Source: Glandiceps talaboti
Taxonomy: Eukaryota; Hemichordata; Enteropneusta; Spengelidae
Length of the DNA: 64,000 nt
Assembly (NCBI RefSeq): GCF_964340395.1
Contig: NC_135551.1
Coordinates: forward strand, 10,490,879-10,554,878
Direction of reading: 5' to 3'
Position numbers and translations under genes: made by a program. Shown piece after piece: positions 52,401-63,178 of the stretch. Numbering within the stretch: the stretch's first letter is position 1; every line of letters starts with the position of its first letter. The notes under the pieces are model-generated. The model worked only from the letters and a program-made list of their open reading frames with translations. It was not told where the DNA came from and searched no databases.

Positions 52401-54440
52401 ATAATACCATTCATTTATTGTATAGAACGACCCTTGCCAAATTATATGTCCTTTTGACCAATTTCGGCGTATTGGTGTGGCTTGTTATCAAGTGTACATA
52501 CACACATTAAAAATATTCCTTTTCAGATCTGGCATCTGGTTTTAATACGTATCTACACATGTAGTATTGAATCCTGGACAGGTACATTCTACACAGGATA
52601 TAGAGTCCAAGTTTAGGTCTACACAAAATTTGAAATTTTACCTCTCAATATTAGCATACAAGTTACATAATTTGGACCGCTTGCAAATATTAGATAGAAC
52701 GTTTTTGTTATTTGTTCTGTATGCAGTTCTCCCTCTATGTTCTGTAGAAATATCATGTTAAAAAGTAAATGAATAGTTGTTAAAGGCATTTCATGAGTGC
52801 TTATTAATTTCCCACTTTGCAATGGTGTCAAAATGAGATAGACTTAGTCATGAAGTTGGCATGTGACTACTTATTCCCAGCAATGAAGGTTATTTGTGTA
52901 TGAGAATTACCAAAAGATGTAGAAGGGTACATTCCATGTTGTTTACGTTGAGGATTTGAATGTCAGATTTTCTTTGAGTACTAAAACACGTGGAATGATA
53001 GCTAACAGTGCAATAAAATTTGATTTAAGATACTATTTTCTGGTGGGTTGGTGGTTGGGGTTGGGTGGTACATTAGAATGTGTCTCTGCTGTTACTTTCA
53101 ACCTTTATTCATGACTGACCAAGAGGAATTTCGTTGCGTAATCGAATGTAAGAGTGCCTTCACGCTGAATAACTAAACTAAATATGCATATATTCATATT
53201 GTTCCTTTGAAATATTATAAAAGAAATTCTTCAGATACTGGATTTATCATCTTTATTTTATACTACATTGTCCTTAATTTATTCTGTTTAATTTTAGAAG
53301 TTCGATGAAATAACGTAATCAAATGTAACAGTGGAGAACACGTCTATTCATGTTGTTCCTATGAATTGACATGTAACGCCAACCAAATAGCTATACTAGT
53401 AGAACTGTAGACAATGCATACGACATAATGGCGTGAGTGAGAGACTAGACAATAGTTTTAAATAAAAATAATTGGGTCTATTCACTCGAATACATATCTT
53501 TGTATAGTTATGATTCAATTGATGCTATGCTATTGATCAAAAATATGTTTATACCAGGTGTAAACTGAATGCCTTCAGTAAATGCAAAACTTTGCATTGC
53601 TGCTCCTTCACGCCTTGTCGAAAGAAAAATTCTGCGCTACCAGACATGATATTGCATATCCATTAGTTACTACATCAATCAATAAAACGTAGCTTTGGAA
53701 CTCATTGTTCATATCCTCTTCTGTAAAAGTTGAGTTTGCCGCTGTATTTTCAACCCACTGTAACTTTCACTAGAGTTTAGTTCACTATACGATATGTCAT
53801 ATTTGACCATGTCTTTCCATTGGGGTAAATCTTTAGCAGAGGATGTGTAAATGTGGTGAGTATATATGAGACGAAGTGACACCTTTGACTTAATTCACCT
53901 CCTGTGACCTCTCCCCTGGGACTGTGAAGTCGAAAGTATCACTTTGTCTCGTACTACCCCTTGACAGAGATGGTAGTTAGGTGGGTCACAGGTAGGGTAA
54001 AGGTTGGGTAAAGGTGGGTAAATTTGACTTTTCGTATAGTTAACCTCAACTGAATCTCTTCTTTCGTGTCAGTAAAATCAATTTAATACTAGGCAATAAT
54101 TTTGAAAAAAAATATCAATCAGGTCTACCACTCAAGTAGTTGTTTTGTCAACTACTATAGTATTTTTGTCCTTGTTACCACGTCTACTCAAATAAAACCT
54201 ATCTAAGAGTACCCATTCATTCTCATTCAGGCTACTAGCCTACCATCCACAGACACCACCACACGATCTAGGTTAGTGTAATCTGTTCACCCTATGAGAT
54301 TCGCCAAGTTTTATTACAAAAGGGCGATGGATATATTCACTTGTTTCAAAGATGATGGATTGAATCATGGATTCATGGGTTTTCATTGCCTAACCAATGG
54401 TTAAGAATAGGGTCTTGGGGCCAAATTTTATTTTAGCCCC
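52401..54440. other. Interior of the 3.3-kb insertion, no gene seen
   Basis: GAATTTCGTTGCGTAATCGA near 53,126 looks like retroelement tail sequence. An imperfect 24-bp stem (GAGACGAAGTGACACCTTTG... at 53,869 against 53,933-53,957) with a ~35-nt loop is present. Nothing else was recognised. Confidence 0.45.
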
Positions 54441-54570
54441 CTCAGACTAATTTTGAAGATAAAAATTGCCAACATGTATTTTTTTATATGTGGTCCTATA
54501 ATGAACGTAACCATATATGTTTCATAAAATTAACATGCATTTCACACGAAACCCCATATGCCCCTGCACT

Positions 54571-54990
54571 AAATGGTCTCTGTGTTTTTTATTTCTTCCT
54601 ATCTGATGTACAGTCATTACAGATTTGAAGAACAGTTTTATATTGTCTTTTTAAGTTGATGTCAGTGTCCGCATCCACTATTTCTCGAATACGTAAAAAA
54701 GTTTAGGATCGGCAGTGAAAAACGAGGTGGGGGCGGGTAACCGGGACCAAACAATTATTTTTCTTTAGGCCATATCAACATCTCAGTAGTAACTACAAAA
54801 GCTGTTATAGAAGGAGTGAAAATTTTCCGTCGAAATTTGAGAGAATAAAGTTCAGCAGTCGCATTGGTGCGAGAGCACCCCCCCCCCCCCCAACATCCCC
54901 CAAACGAAAGAAGTTCGCTCATTGAGATCGTCCCTTTTATTTTATTTGCATGGCTTTTTACAGACATGGTATGCTAATTAGCTGATTATT
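54571..54990 (+). repeat. Composite repeat, copy A right part (rest of R1 plus R3)
   Basis: R1 remainder (54,571-54,768) then R3 (54,769-54,990). The same junction order occurs at 55,850-56,235. Confidence 0.75.
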
Positions 54991-55299
54991 AAAATCTCAT
55001 TTCGCGCCCCATTCCACCACTCTTTCCACATTTTCCTAGCATAAAAGTCTGAAGAACGATGCACTAATAATTATTTTTCATGCAATTAGTTCACGGTTGG
55101 GTCCCCTTTTTCGCTAGATTCACTAGACTATATATTTACAATAACAGCCACAGGCGTTCTTGGGGTTTAAAATCGACGTGGTTTTGAATATATGATATGA
55201 TATGGTGTTCCTTGACAGAGTCTGCTGTCACATATAACTTTATTACTATTGCTATAGATCCATTGTACAACAATCAAGATAATGCAAAATTCACGATCG

Positions 55300-55484
55300 A
55301 CCTTGCCTGGACGCAGCTGACCAATCAGAATCCAGGCTTTGGTAGCTCCCACTTAGTTGACAGACGGAGGCTAAGTCTGTGCCCGAACAGTCAGCACGAT
55401 TTCACCGATTTGGCCGGTACAATATAGCTAGGGAAGGCTCATTTGATAGAAGGATAAAGTGCAGCTACATCGCCATCGTAAATA
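55300..55484 (+). promoter_or_regulatory. Candidate promoter and 5' UTR exon of the acyltransferase gene
   Basis: Consensus CCAAT box CCAATCAG at 55,321, a weak TATA-like ACAATATAG near 55,420, and a good donor ATA/GTAAGT at 55,485. The nearest matching acceptor before the acyltransferase ATG is TTTTCAG at 58,518. Linking them is inference; no transcript evidence. Confidence 0.3.
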
Positions 55485-55726
55485 GTAAGTTACTTTGAGG
55501 AATTATAGTGCTGTAAATTAGAGATGTGCATATATTTCATTGTAAAATGGCAGACGTCCTAGTTTCACACGCTTTCTTTAAAGAAGAGGAGCAGAAATTT
55601 GACGTACTTTAGATTCATCTTGTGTTTTTGTTCTAAATTGCATATATTCGGCGAAATTTAGTTCACGTGCACTAGCGCACACATTCTCTGTACTTAGGCC
55701 TAGAAAACTGTATAGTTCAGATCACA

Positions 55727-56235
55727 CTCAAGTTTAGAATAGGTTGGGTAGGTAGATTTTTTATTTCATTTTTTTATATATATGTTTTTCATGTGTGAGT
55801 GTCTAGTTCAGGTAGTTTTGTGTTCCGTTGTTTTCCATATGGTCACTATGTTATTGGTTTCTTCCCACTAGATGTCACATTCCGCATGCACTATTTCTTG
55901 CGAGACTTGAAGTTCACAATTTTCTCGATTTTATTATATTTTTCTCGAACACGTAAAAAGAAGTTTAGGGTCAGCGTGAAAAACTGGGTGGGGTCGGGTA
56001 AACGGAAGCAAACATTTTTTTCTTTACGCCTTATCAACATCTTAACTACAAAAGCTGTTATCACCGAAAATTTTCCGTCGAAATTCGAGAAAATGATGTT
56101 CAGCAGTCGCTTTGGCGCGAGAGCCCCCCCCCCCAACATTCTCCAAACGAAAGAAGTTCGCTCTTTGAGTTCCTATTCTGTGACATTGTGCGATCGTCCC
56201 TTTTATTTGCATGGCTTTTTACACACACGGTATTT
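55727..56235 (+). repeat. Composite repeat, copy B (R1 plus R3)
   Basis: R1 (55,727-56,029) followed directly by R3 (56,030-56,235). Spurious open frames on both strands arise from it. Confidence 0.75.
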
Positions 56236-56522
56236 AAAAAATGCATAGATAAGGGATAGTTACGATTCTTTTGTCTGGTCAGACGGAGATGTTCCACGAA
56301 GCGATCACCAAGACGACGTACAGTCGAACCTATATGTAATGCAATACACTACGTTAGTACTAATACAAGTAAAAATACTTGTAACAGCCACACTGTTCTT
56401 AGGGCCAAAAACATGATTAGTATTAATAATGAAACAACATGTATCACATCGAGTACGATCGCATGGAAATGAACCAACATTAACTTCTAATCCATATTGT
56501 TCTGTATGGACCACCATAGCTC

Positions 56523-57500
56523 GACTTAAAACTCATCATTTTTAGAATAGCTATTTATTAACATTTTCCATCTTGTTTTTAGTTCAAATGATTAATTTTG
56601 ACTTTTAACCTTTTTTTTGCATTTTTAGTGTCATGTATATTTTTAGTAAGTGTCATTCAACACGTGTTTTGACTATGGATACCGACATTATATAAATAAT
56701 CAACAACTATTATCATTGTTATTTATATTACCTAAAAGTTTAATGTATGTAAAATACAGTAATGTAAATGCAAGTCTATTCATAAAAGAGTCTCTATGGT
56801 AACATTTGTCACTTCCTACTCGCAATCCATTGATTTAGGGGTAGGGGTACACCAAAGTAGTTATGTGTAAGCAAGTGTAAAATAATATCTATATTTGTCA
56901 TATATAAAAACCTACTTATATAAGGATGCTTTTATGGCTGCCTGCAGCCGTGACTAATTTACATATAAATGGGGATTACATCTGAAAATATTAATTTGCA
57001 TACAAAAACGTAGGTATGGCATTACTATAATAATGAATCTCTCTCTCTGCTAAATTACTGACTAGACTTCTACTGTTACAAATGTATTTCTGGGTTACAG
57101 ATATACTAAACTACATGTTTTATTAGATCTAATAAAAACAACTGTGTTCTTTCAATAACGCTCAATTTTAGAATATGTGGGGTAGGTAGATTTTATTTTA
57201 TTTTATTATATATTGTTTTTTCGTGTGTGTGAGTATCTAGTTCAGGTTTTCCACTGTTTTCCAAGTGGTCTTTGTGTTATGTATTTCTTCTTATCAGATG
57301 TACAGTTTGGAAGAACAGTTTTATGTTGTCCTTTTAAGTTGATATCAGTTTCCGCATCCACTATTTCTCGTAAGACTTCACAATTTTTTGCGATTTTGTT
57401 ATTTTTTCTCAAATAGGTAAATAAAAAAAGTTTAGCGTTGGCCATTAAAAGCTAGGTGGGGTTGGGCAACCGGAATCAAACACTTGTGTTCTTAGGCCTA
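56523..57500 (+). repeat. Composite repeat, copy C (R2 plus R1)
   Basis: R2 (56,523-57,160) then R1 (57,161-57,500, ending AACCGGAATCAAAC...TTAGGCCTAA). R3 is missing. Confidence 0.8.
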
Positions 57501-57713
57501 AGGTACTATTTTAGCATTTATCATGTCTTGTTCTTGGTTGAATATAATTCTCTGTAGAACAATTGAACAAAATGACGATATACTACATAAACACAAAACA
57601 AACAAAAAACTACCTTCTGAACACATGAAGTGGTTTACTGGCGACAATTTGTCAGTGTCTGTAACATATAAAAATGTTGCTAATGTTCTGGAATGTGGTC
57701 TGATATTACGGTA

Positions 57714-57750
57714 CCTAACCCTAACACTACTCTTAACCCTAACCCTAACC
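57714..57750. repeat. Interstitial telomere-like CCCTAA tract
   Basis: CCTAACCCTAACAC..., then CTTAACCCTAACCCTAACC: a short, imperfect CCCTAA run, about 760 bp upstream of the acyltransferase exon. Confidence 0.8.
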
Positions 57751-58549
57751 GATGTGGCAGCAGTGGGATGCCAAATCCCCCCCCCCATGCAACTATTACA
57801 ATACATGTATAATGAGTCAAGTAAAAGTGACCATTCCTTTATCAAACTTTCTAAAATATTGCCCTCCCTGAAAACTGATTTGTAAAATGTGACCCCTCCC
57901 CCATTCCCCGGACAGTCCCCTTGTAACTACTGAAGGCTACCTAAGCTTACTAATCTTTCCAATTCTGTTCAAGGTCTGTTCAACTCAGTGACCTTCTGAT
58001 CATGGATCGGTTTCAACGAAACCTTGCACAACAGACACATACTGAATCCTGTCCAGGTCTACATCACTTTATTTCATGACCTTCGCAATAATAACTAGAT
58101 ATAACAAGTCGTATCTGTTGATAAATTCGGAATATGAATGAGCAATTTGAAAAGTCGAAGACTTATTCTATTATAAGAAGGTTCATTCCACAATTACCCA
58201 TCACTGTTATCTTTGACACTGATTGTTGTTTCTTTCAGAATGGGCTTTAGTTGCTTAGTGTATGTTTCTTGAATGTTTATGCACATGACTACCCAACACT
58301 TGTCTTTATAAAATACATTACAATTTTGCTGTTACCAATGGCATGGTCTTGGTTGTTAGGAAATTGTTTATTCTTTTATTAAATACTCATTCCCTAGGGT
58401 ACCACCAACACTGTAGCTATTGCATAATCCTGTTTTGTTATGAGACTTCACTTTCATTAAACAATGATGACATACATTCCACATATTTCCTAATTTTGAC
58501 CGTACAATCCATTTTCAGGGAGCAAGAATCCCAAATATTTGTGATCGAA

Positions 58550-59998
58550 ATGGAGGCTTGTAATGCAGGATCAACGAGTGATGCTCCAAGACCAGTACAT
58601 GTAAATCATCGAAGATTAGATGATCAAGAGAGTTATTTTGATGAAAGCCATAAAGACGGGAAGTTGTTTCCATGCACTGTTGTCTTGCTAAAATGTAAAC
58701 TTGAACTGACAGAAAAGCATTTTGTCAAAGCATTGGATATGGTTAGGCAGCGTCATACTTCCCTTAGAGCTCGTATTGTTGCTGTTCAAGATGGTGACAA
58801 TATTACGAAGTACTTTCATGAGATGCCACATGAGGAGGCTTTAGATCTAGAGACCGTCTCAGAAGGCGTGGATGACTGGGGCAAGGTGATTTCACGAGAG
58901 TGTGCGACACCCCCTAACTCTGGGCAAGGACCATTGTGGAGATGCAAACTACTACAAGGCTATTGGGAGGATGTTCAGAAGTCAGAAGAAACCGAGACTA
59001 GATATTACAAGACAGGCTTTGTTTTAACAGCTCACCATGCAATCATGGATGGCAGATCGCTTTGGATTTTTTCGTCTGAAGTGATCGATAATCTTAATAA
59101 GATCATTAATAGAGAAAACCAAGATGAGATTGAAAGTCTACCGTTTCCTCCTTTTTATGAAGATTTAATTTCAGAGCCCAGCGAATTAAAACGTCATACA
59201 TGTACAGTTACTCCTGCTGTAAGTCAAAGAAATGAGGCTAGTCTCAATCAGAATGAATACTCAGTCAATAGTCATACAAGAACAGAGACCCAAATCTTTC
59301 CTTTCATAATTGACAAGGCTTTAACATCAAGATTGGTACGGAAGGCGAAGGAGCATGGTATTGCTGTTACAGGTGTTGTAACAGCTGCAGCAGTTATGGC
59401 GTTGACATCAGTCCTACAAGATGATGCAATTGACGTTGTACGATATGCTGTCATGACCAGTCTTAGAAGACATTTCAAAGGAAAACATTGCGAAGAATTT
59501 ATTGCAAATTATGTTTCCAGCTTAATGCTTGCTGCAGAAATAACATCAGAATCAACTGGTCCACGAGGTTTCTGGGAAATTGCCCGTGGGATACATAAAG
59601 ACATACACAGTAGCCTTGAAGCAGGGAAGGACTTACAGGTGAAGAAGAAACCACCGAATTGGCCAGAACTTAAAATACAAAAGAAATCTTCAACAGCCTT
59701 GGAATCTGTTGTTGAAGAACCAACTCAAAAGAGATTGGTTGCAAACATGATTAGTAACGATACGTTATCTTTCACAATGAGTAATATCGGTAGGCAAGAA
59801 TGTGTTCAAGGGTCTATGGTTAATTTTGATTCCTGTTATTGGACAGTTGCTAGACAAACTGATCCATTTATTCATAATCTTGTTTCTGTCAATGGAACGA
59901 TGTTCTGGAGTCTTACTTACCGTACAGATATTGTGTCCTTAGATCTTGTCAAAGAATATGGCAAAGAAATCCAGGCCATTTTAGAGACAGTTTGTTAA
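58550..59998 (+). CDS. Condensation-fold (HHxxxDG) acyltransferase-like protein, 482 aa
   Basis: An uninterrupted coding region in one exon. The exon starts after an acceptor TTTTCAG at 58,518, and Met at 58,550 is the first in frame within it. HHAIMDG (residues 162-168) is the catalytic HHxxxDG of the CoA-dependent acyltransferase superfamily (NRPS condensation domains, alcohol acetyltransferases, PapA-type and wax-ester/DGAT enzymes). GQGPLWRCKLL (about 125-135) precedes it, as usual, and FTMSNIG near residue 410 fits the second-half SN(I/V/L)G block. There is no signal peptide or membrane segment, and no carrier or adenylation domain, so it should be a free-standing cytosolic O- or N-acyltransferase using acyl-CoA. 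Substrate unknown. It has no functional neighbour here. The lack of coding introns, against intron-rich neighbours, may mean retroposition or an ancient transfer, but codon use looks local. Confidence 0.85.
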   Translation: MEACNAGSTSDAPRPVHVNHRRLDDQESYFDESHKDGKLFPCTVVLLKCKLELTEKHFVKALDMVRQRHTSLRARIVAVQDGDNITKYFHEMPHEEALDLETVSEGVDDWGKVISRECATPPNSGQGPLWRCKLLQGYWEDVQKSEETETRYYKTGFVLTAHHAIMDGRSLWIFSSEVIDNLNKIINRENQDEIESLPFPPFYEDLISEPSELKRHTCTVTPAVSQRNEASLNQNEYSVNSHTRTETQIFPFIIDKALTSRLVRKAKEHGIAVTGVVTAAAVMALTSVLQDDAIDVVRYAVMTSLRRHFKGKHCEEFIANYVSSLMLAAEITSESTGPRGFWEIARGIHKDIHSSLEAGKDLQVKKKPPNWPELKIQKKSSTALESVVEEPTQKRLVANMISNDTLSFTMSNIGRQECVQGSMVNFDSCYWTVARQTDPFIHNLVSVNGTMFWSLTYRTDIVSLDLVKEYGKEIQAILETVC

Positions 59999-60000
59999 AG

Positions 60001-61290
60001 CCACAAGTAGCTGTAACTAGAGGGCTTGGAGAGGCGGGGACTATTTTGCTAGACGGAAGCAGTATGGGGCGAGATCATCGCCAAATTAGAATTCCTTTGT
60101 GTATGATTTTGTTATATTTAGTTGTCTAATCCCTATGATATCACTTTTACCTTTATTTAGTAGTTATTTCAATAGTAATTTACCAAATTATCATTATTTT
60201 ATCATTATTTTATAATCAATTGACTGTTTTATTATGATTTTATATTTACTTGATAAATATTCTCTTATGATTTGACGATATTATTATTTTGTCATTTAAT
60301 TATTAATTAACGGTTTTATCCTTATTTTGAAGTTGTATAATCAATATGTTATCATTATTTGAAGATGTTATATCATTATTTGATTATTAATTGACGGTTT
60401 CATCCATATTTTGAAGTTATTTAATCAATATGTTATCATTATTTGATGGTGCTATAGCTAATTTATCATTATTTGTCATCATGTCCTCACTCTCTATGAC
60501 TTTAAAATGAAGCATTAATTCCATAACAATCCCAGTGACAGTTAATTTGAAAGTAAAGTTGTCAGAAATGTAATGGTTCATTTTTGCATGTTTGAAGATG
60601 GCTCTCACAGGTTGCACAGTCCTGTTTCCCTCGCATTCATCCTGTGTCTCGAAAATGTACAGAACCATGATCGAACTCAATTAACTTCACTCACCGCTAT
60701 CGTGGCTACGAGTGTGATGACTACTTAGAATCAACGTGATTTTTCTATCTAAATTGGATATAAACTCCACTGAAAGATAAATTTACAAGATATCCCTAAA
60801 CTCATGTTCTTTGTAGAAGTTTAATTATTCTGAAATATAGCTCAGGAAACAAGTGTACCTGTGGTCTCCCTACTCTCCCAGAGAACACTTTCAGGGTTTG
60901 ATATCTTAGGGGAGAACCATTTGATTTCGGGGGGGGGGGGTGGAGGGGTGAAGGAAGTGGGTATGACAGCAATTTTCCCCCATCACTGTGATAGCATTTT
61001 TTCTATTGTCAGTCCTGCATCAAATTATTTTTGCCATATGCAATTTTTTTTCTCTCGGTTACCAATTTTGTAACGCGCAGTCCAAACCTATACCTACATT
61101 ATTACATGTCATTGGCTCACAACTAACTTGTTCTGTGTAAGTATCACTAAGTAGCAGTTTACAAACCATGCTCCTGCTATTTAAATTTTATGTATAAGAG
61201 ATTGCTGGTAAAATATTTGATATTTGTCAGCCACTCCATTTGTTGAATGTTCCTCTCGTGACTCTTTATCATTGACATTCTAAAGTTTAA
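60001..61290. other. Downstream of the acyltransferase, no gene seen
   Basis: AT-rich, with a diverged ~85-bp tandem duplication at 60,295-60,470 (TTAATT(A/G)ACGGTTT, ATCAATATGTTATCATTATT) and a G-run near 60,930. No clear poly(A) signal was found. Confidence 0.5.
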
Positions 61291-61390
<100 letters not shown>

Positions 61391-62256
61391 ATATGTTGCA
61401 TCCATATTTTCTTCTATGCTATGTACTAAAATCAGTTTACATAAAATAGTAAGATATCAAATATTTTCAGTAAAGTGGAAAAGCAAATTTGAAACATGCA
61501 ATATAGTATAGCATATCAGTATACCACATTAGTAAAAGCTGTGTTATGGAAAGAGCTGATGAATATGACATATGTTCCTTGTGTTGTGATAGTGCATGCA
61601 ATCATTGGAATCGGAGGGCCTTGCTCTGAATGCATTTTGACATGTTTGTTGAAACTAATTGTTTTCACATAGCAGAGGAAATGGCTAATTTACAGTAATT
61701 CTGGTCCTGGATATTTTCAACTTTGAAGCTGCTTTTTTACACATTAATTAAAATACTGCCCTTCAACTCTTACATTGATGTATTATTTCGTATGTAAGGA
61801 TTTTAAAATCAGACAATTGTTTGTTACATGTATTAATTTGTTAACAACTTTCTCAAGCCATCACGGGATCAAATCTCTTTTTTCTCCTTCACTTGCCGAC
61901 ACCCCCCCCCCCCCCGCCAAATCCTTCATCATCACCTCCAGAAATGAAATGGTTCTCCCCTTATTTCAGTGTACTGGGATTGCTGCTCGGAGTTCGCGTT
62001 GACCAAAGTGTTCCAGGGTTATGGTAATGGCTTTATTTATGCCATTGAAAACACGGGGAGTAATCAAGGTTACAGCTTGGTATACAAGTTGTCGCTATAT
62101 GGAGAGTCAAACTCTAAAGTTCAAGTCAAAACCCGGATATCTTCGAACACATTGTACAGCATCAAAGGCGCCATTTCATTCTTGGAGTGCCTATTTAGTA
62201 TTTGAGTACATAGTGTTACAAAGTATATAACTGTATTATAAATTATCATAGATACA

Positions 62257-63178
62257 TTGGCAAATAGTTGCCAACAGGATCACAAGGTAGTATACAGTCA
62301 TACTTTAAACGTACCAGTCCTTATGTCCTTGTATAGCACAACCCTTCCGAATTTGAAATTTTCCACTTTGAGTGAAACTCCCATGACTGTTCAATTGCCC
62401 CACATAAAAATTATGGAAAATGAGTCGCAACAAACCTTGGGCAGGGAAAATAATATCAAAATCGATTTAAATCGTGCTGCCACTATGCTTCGTGAAAATT
62501 CTAAAGTTTTTCTCACTCCAATGGATCAATTTAAAGAGGAAAATATCAAAATTAGTGATAATCCACTGGGTTTTACTTTATTCTCAACCCCGACTTGGAT
62601 ACCATTGGCATTGTCATGTTTTAACTTAGCACTAACAATGTATCTGATGTGGAAAATGAGAAATTTGAATATAGCATTACAAATATTAATGACTAGAAAA
62701 GTTGATGCACAGTAAATTTGTTGGTTTAAATCTACGATCCCACCACCTACACAAGCATTTGAACCTACGCAGAACACCGATTATATCAAATATATTATTG
62801 AAGCACTGTGTATCTTTGCTCTCTGTTTGATATTCATGGCCACCTACAAATACTGCCTTCGTACATTTAGACAATATTGGCGAAAACTAACAATTAAGAA
62901 TAGAGATCATGAAGAGGGTCCTGTTGAGATGTCTAGCATTCCGATGCTACCCACTCAATCTAATGATAGTATGAACAATAGTAGTACCCTTGACTGTTTG
63001 TACGATTCATGACAACCCCTTAGAAGGCCCCTTCATTCATGAAAATAAGGACGCACCTAATGCGAATATTGACATACCAGACGTGACTAATACACGGCCT
63101 CATAGTGTTGATGCTAGTAAATCCAGCGCTAATAAGACCTTACATACTCCGGTTAAACATGCTAAGGCTAATTCACAG
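62257..63178 (+). pseudogene. Broken envelope-like/membrane ORF of an LTR retroelement
   Basis: An open frame from 62,257 stops at TAA 62,713-62,715. The same frame is then open to 63,012, and a different frame (63,010 onward) stays open into the LTR. The first part has a hydrophobic, membrane-type segment (about residues 113-131) followed by basic residues, and one N-x-S sequon. The second part has another hydrophobic segment (around 62,785-62,860) and a basic tail. Position directly before an LTR, with membrane segments near the C-terminus, suggests the env-like ORF of a Gypsy- or BEL-type element. The stop and frame change make it non-functional as read. Upstream frames at 61,969-62,205 may be further remnants. 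No gag or pol is visible in the window. Confidence 0.45.

Larger units (their letters stand above)
51277..54570. mobile_element. ~3.3-kb insertion with ~125-bp inverted ends, splitting repeat copy A
   Basis: The left end TTAGTGCGGGGGC...GGGTTTCGTGTGAAATTCAT is the diverged reverse complement of the right end, where ATGCATTTCACACGAAACCC leads to GCCCCTGCACTAA; both share GTTGGCAATTTTTAT farther in. The left half of an R1 copy stops at CCAAAT (51,276) and the right half resumes at AAATGGTCTCTGTG (54,571), as expected if an element landed at a CCAAATGG site with about 3 bp duplicated. No transposase was seen. The interior includes LINE debris and a hairpin. Confidence 0.65.

Noticed and set aside
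51277-54570. Assignment of the insertion to the CACTA superfamily
   Set aside because: Ends read TAGTG...CACTA, the reverse of CACTA...TAGTG, and no transposase is present.
55799-56248. 149-residue open frame
   Set aside because: It lies wholly within the composite repeat copy B, and the matching sequence in other copies is not open.
58343-58549. N-terminal 69-residue extension of the acyltransferase
   Set aside because: It would read through a strong acceptor site at 58,518 and is hydrophobic/low-quality sequence. The Met at 58,550 within the exon is preferred.
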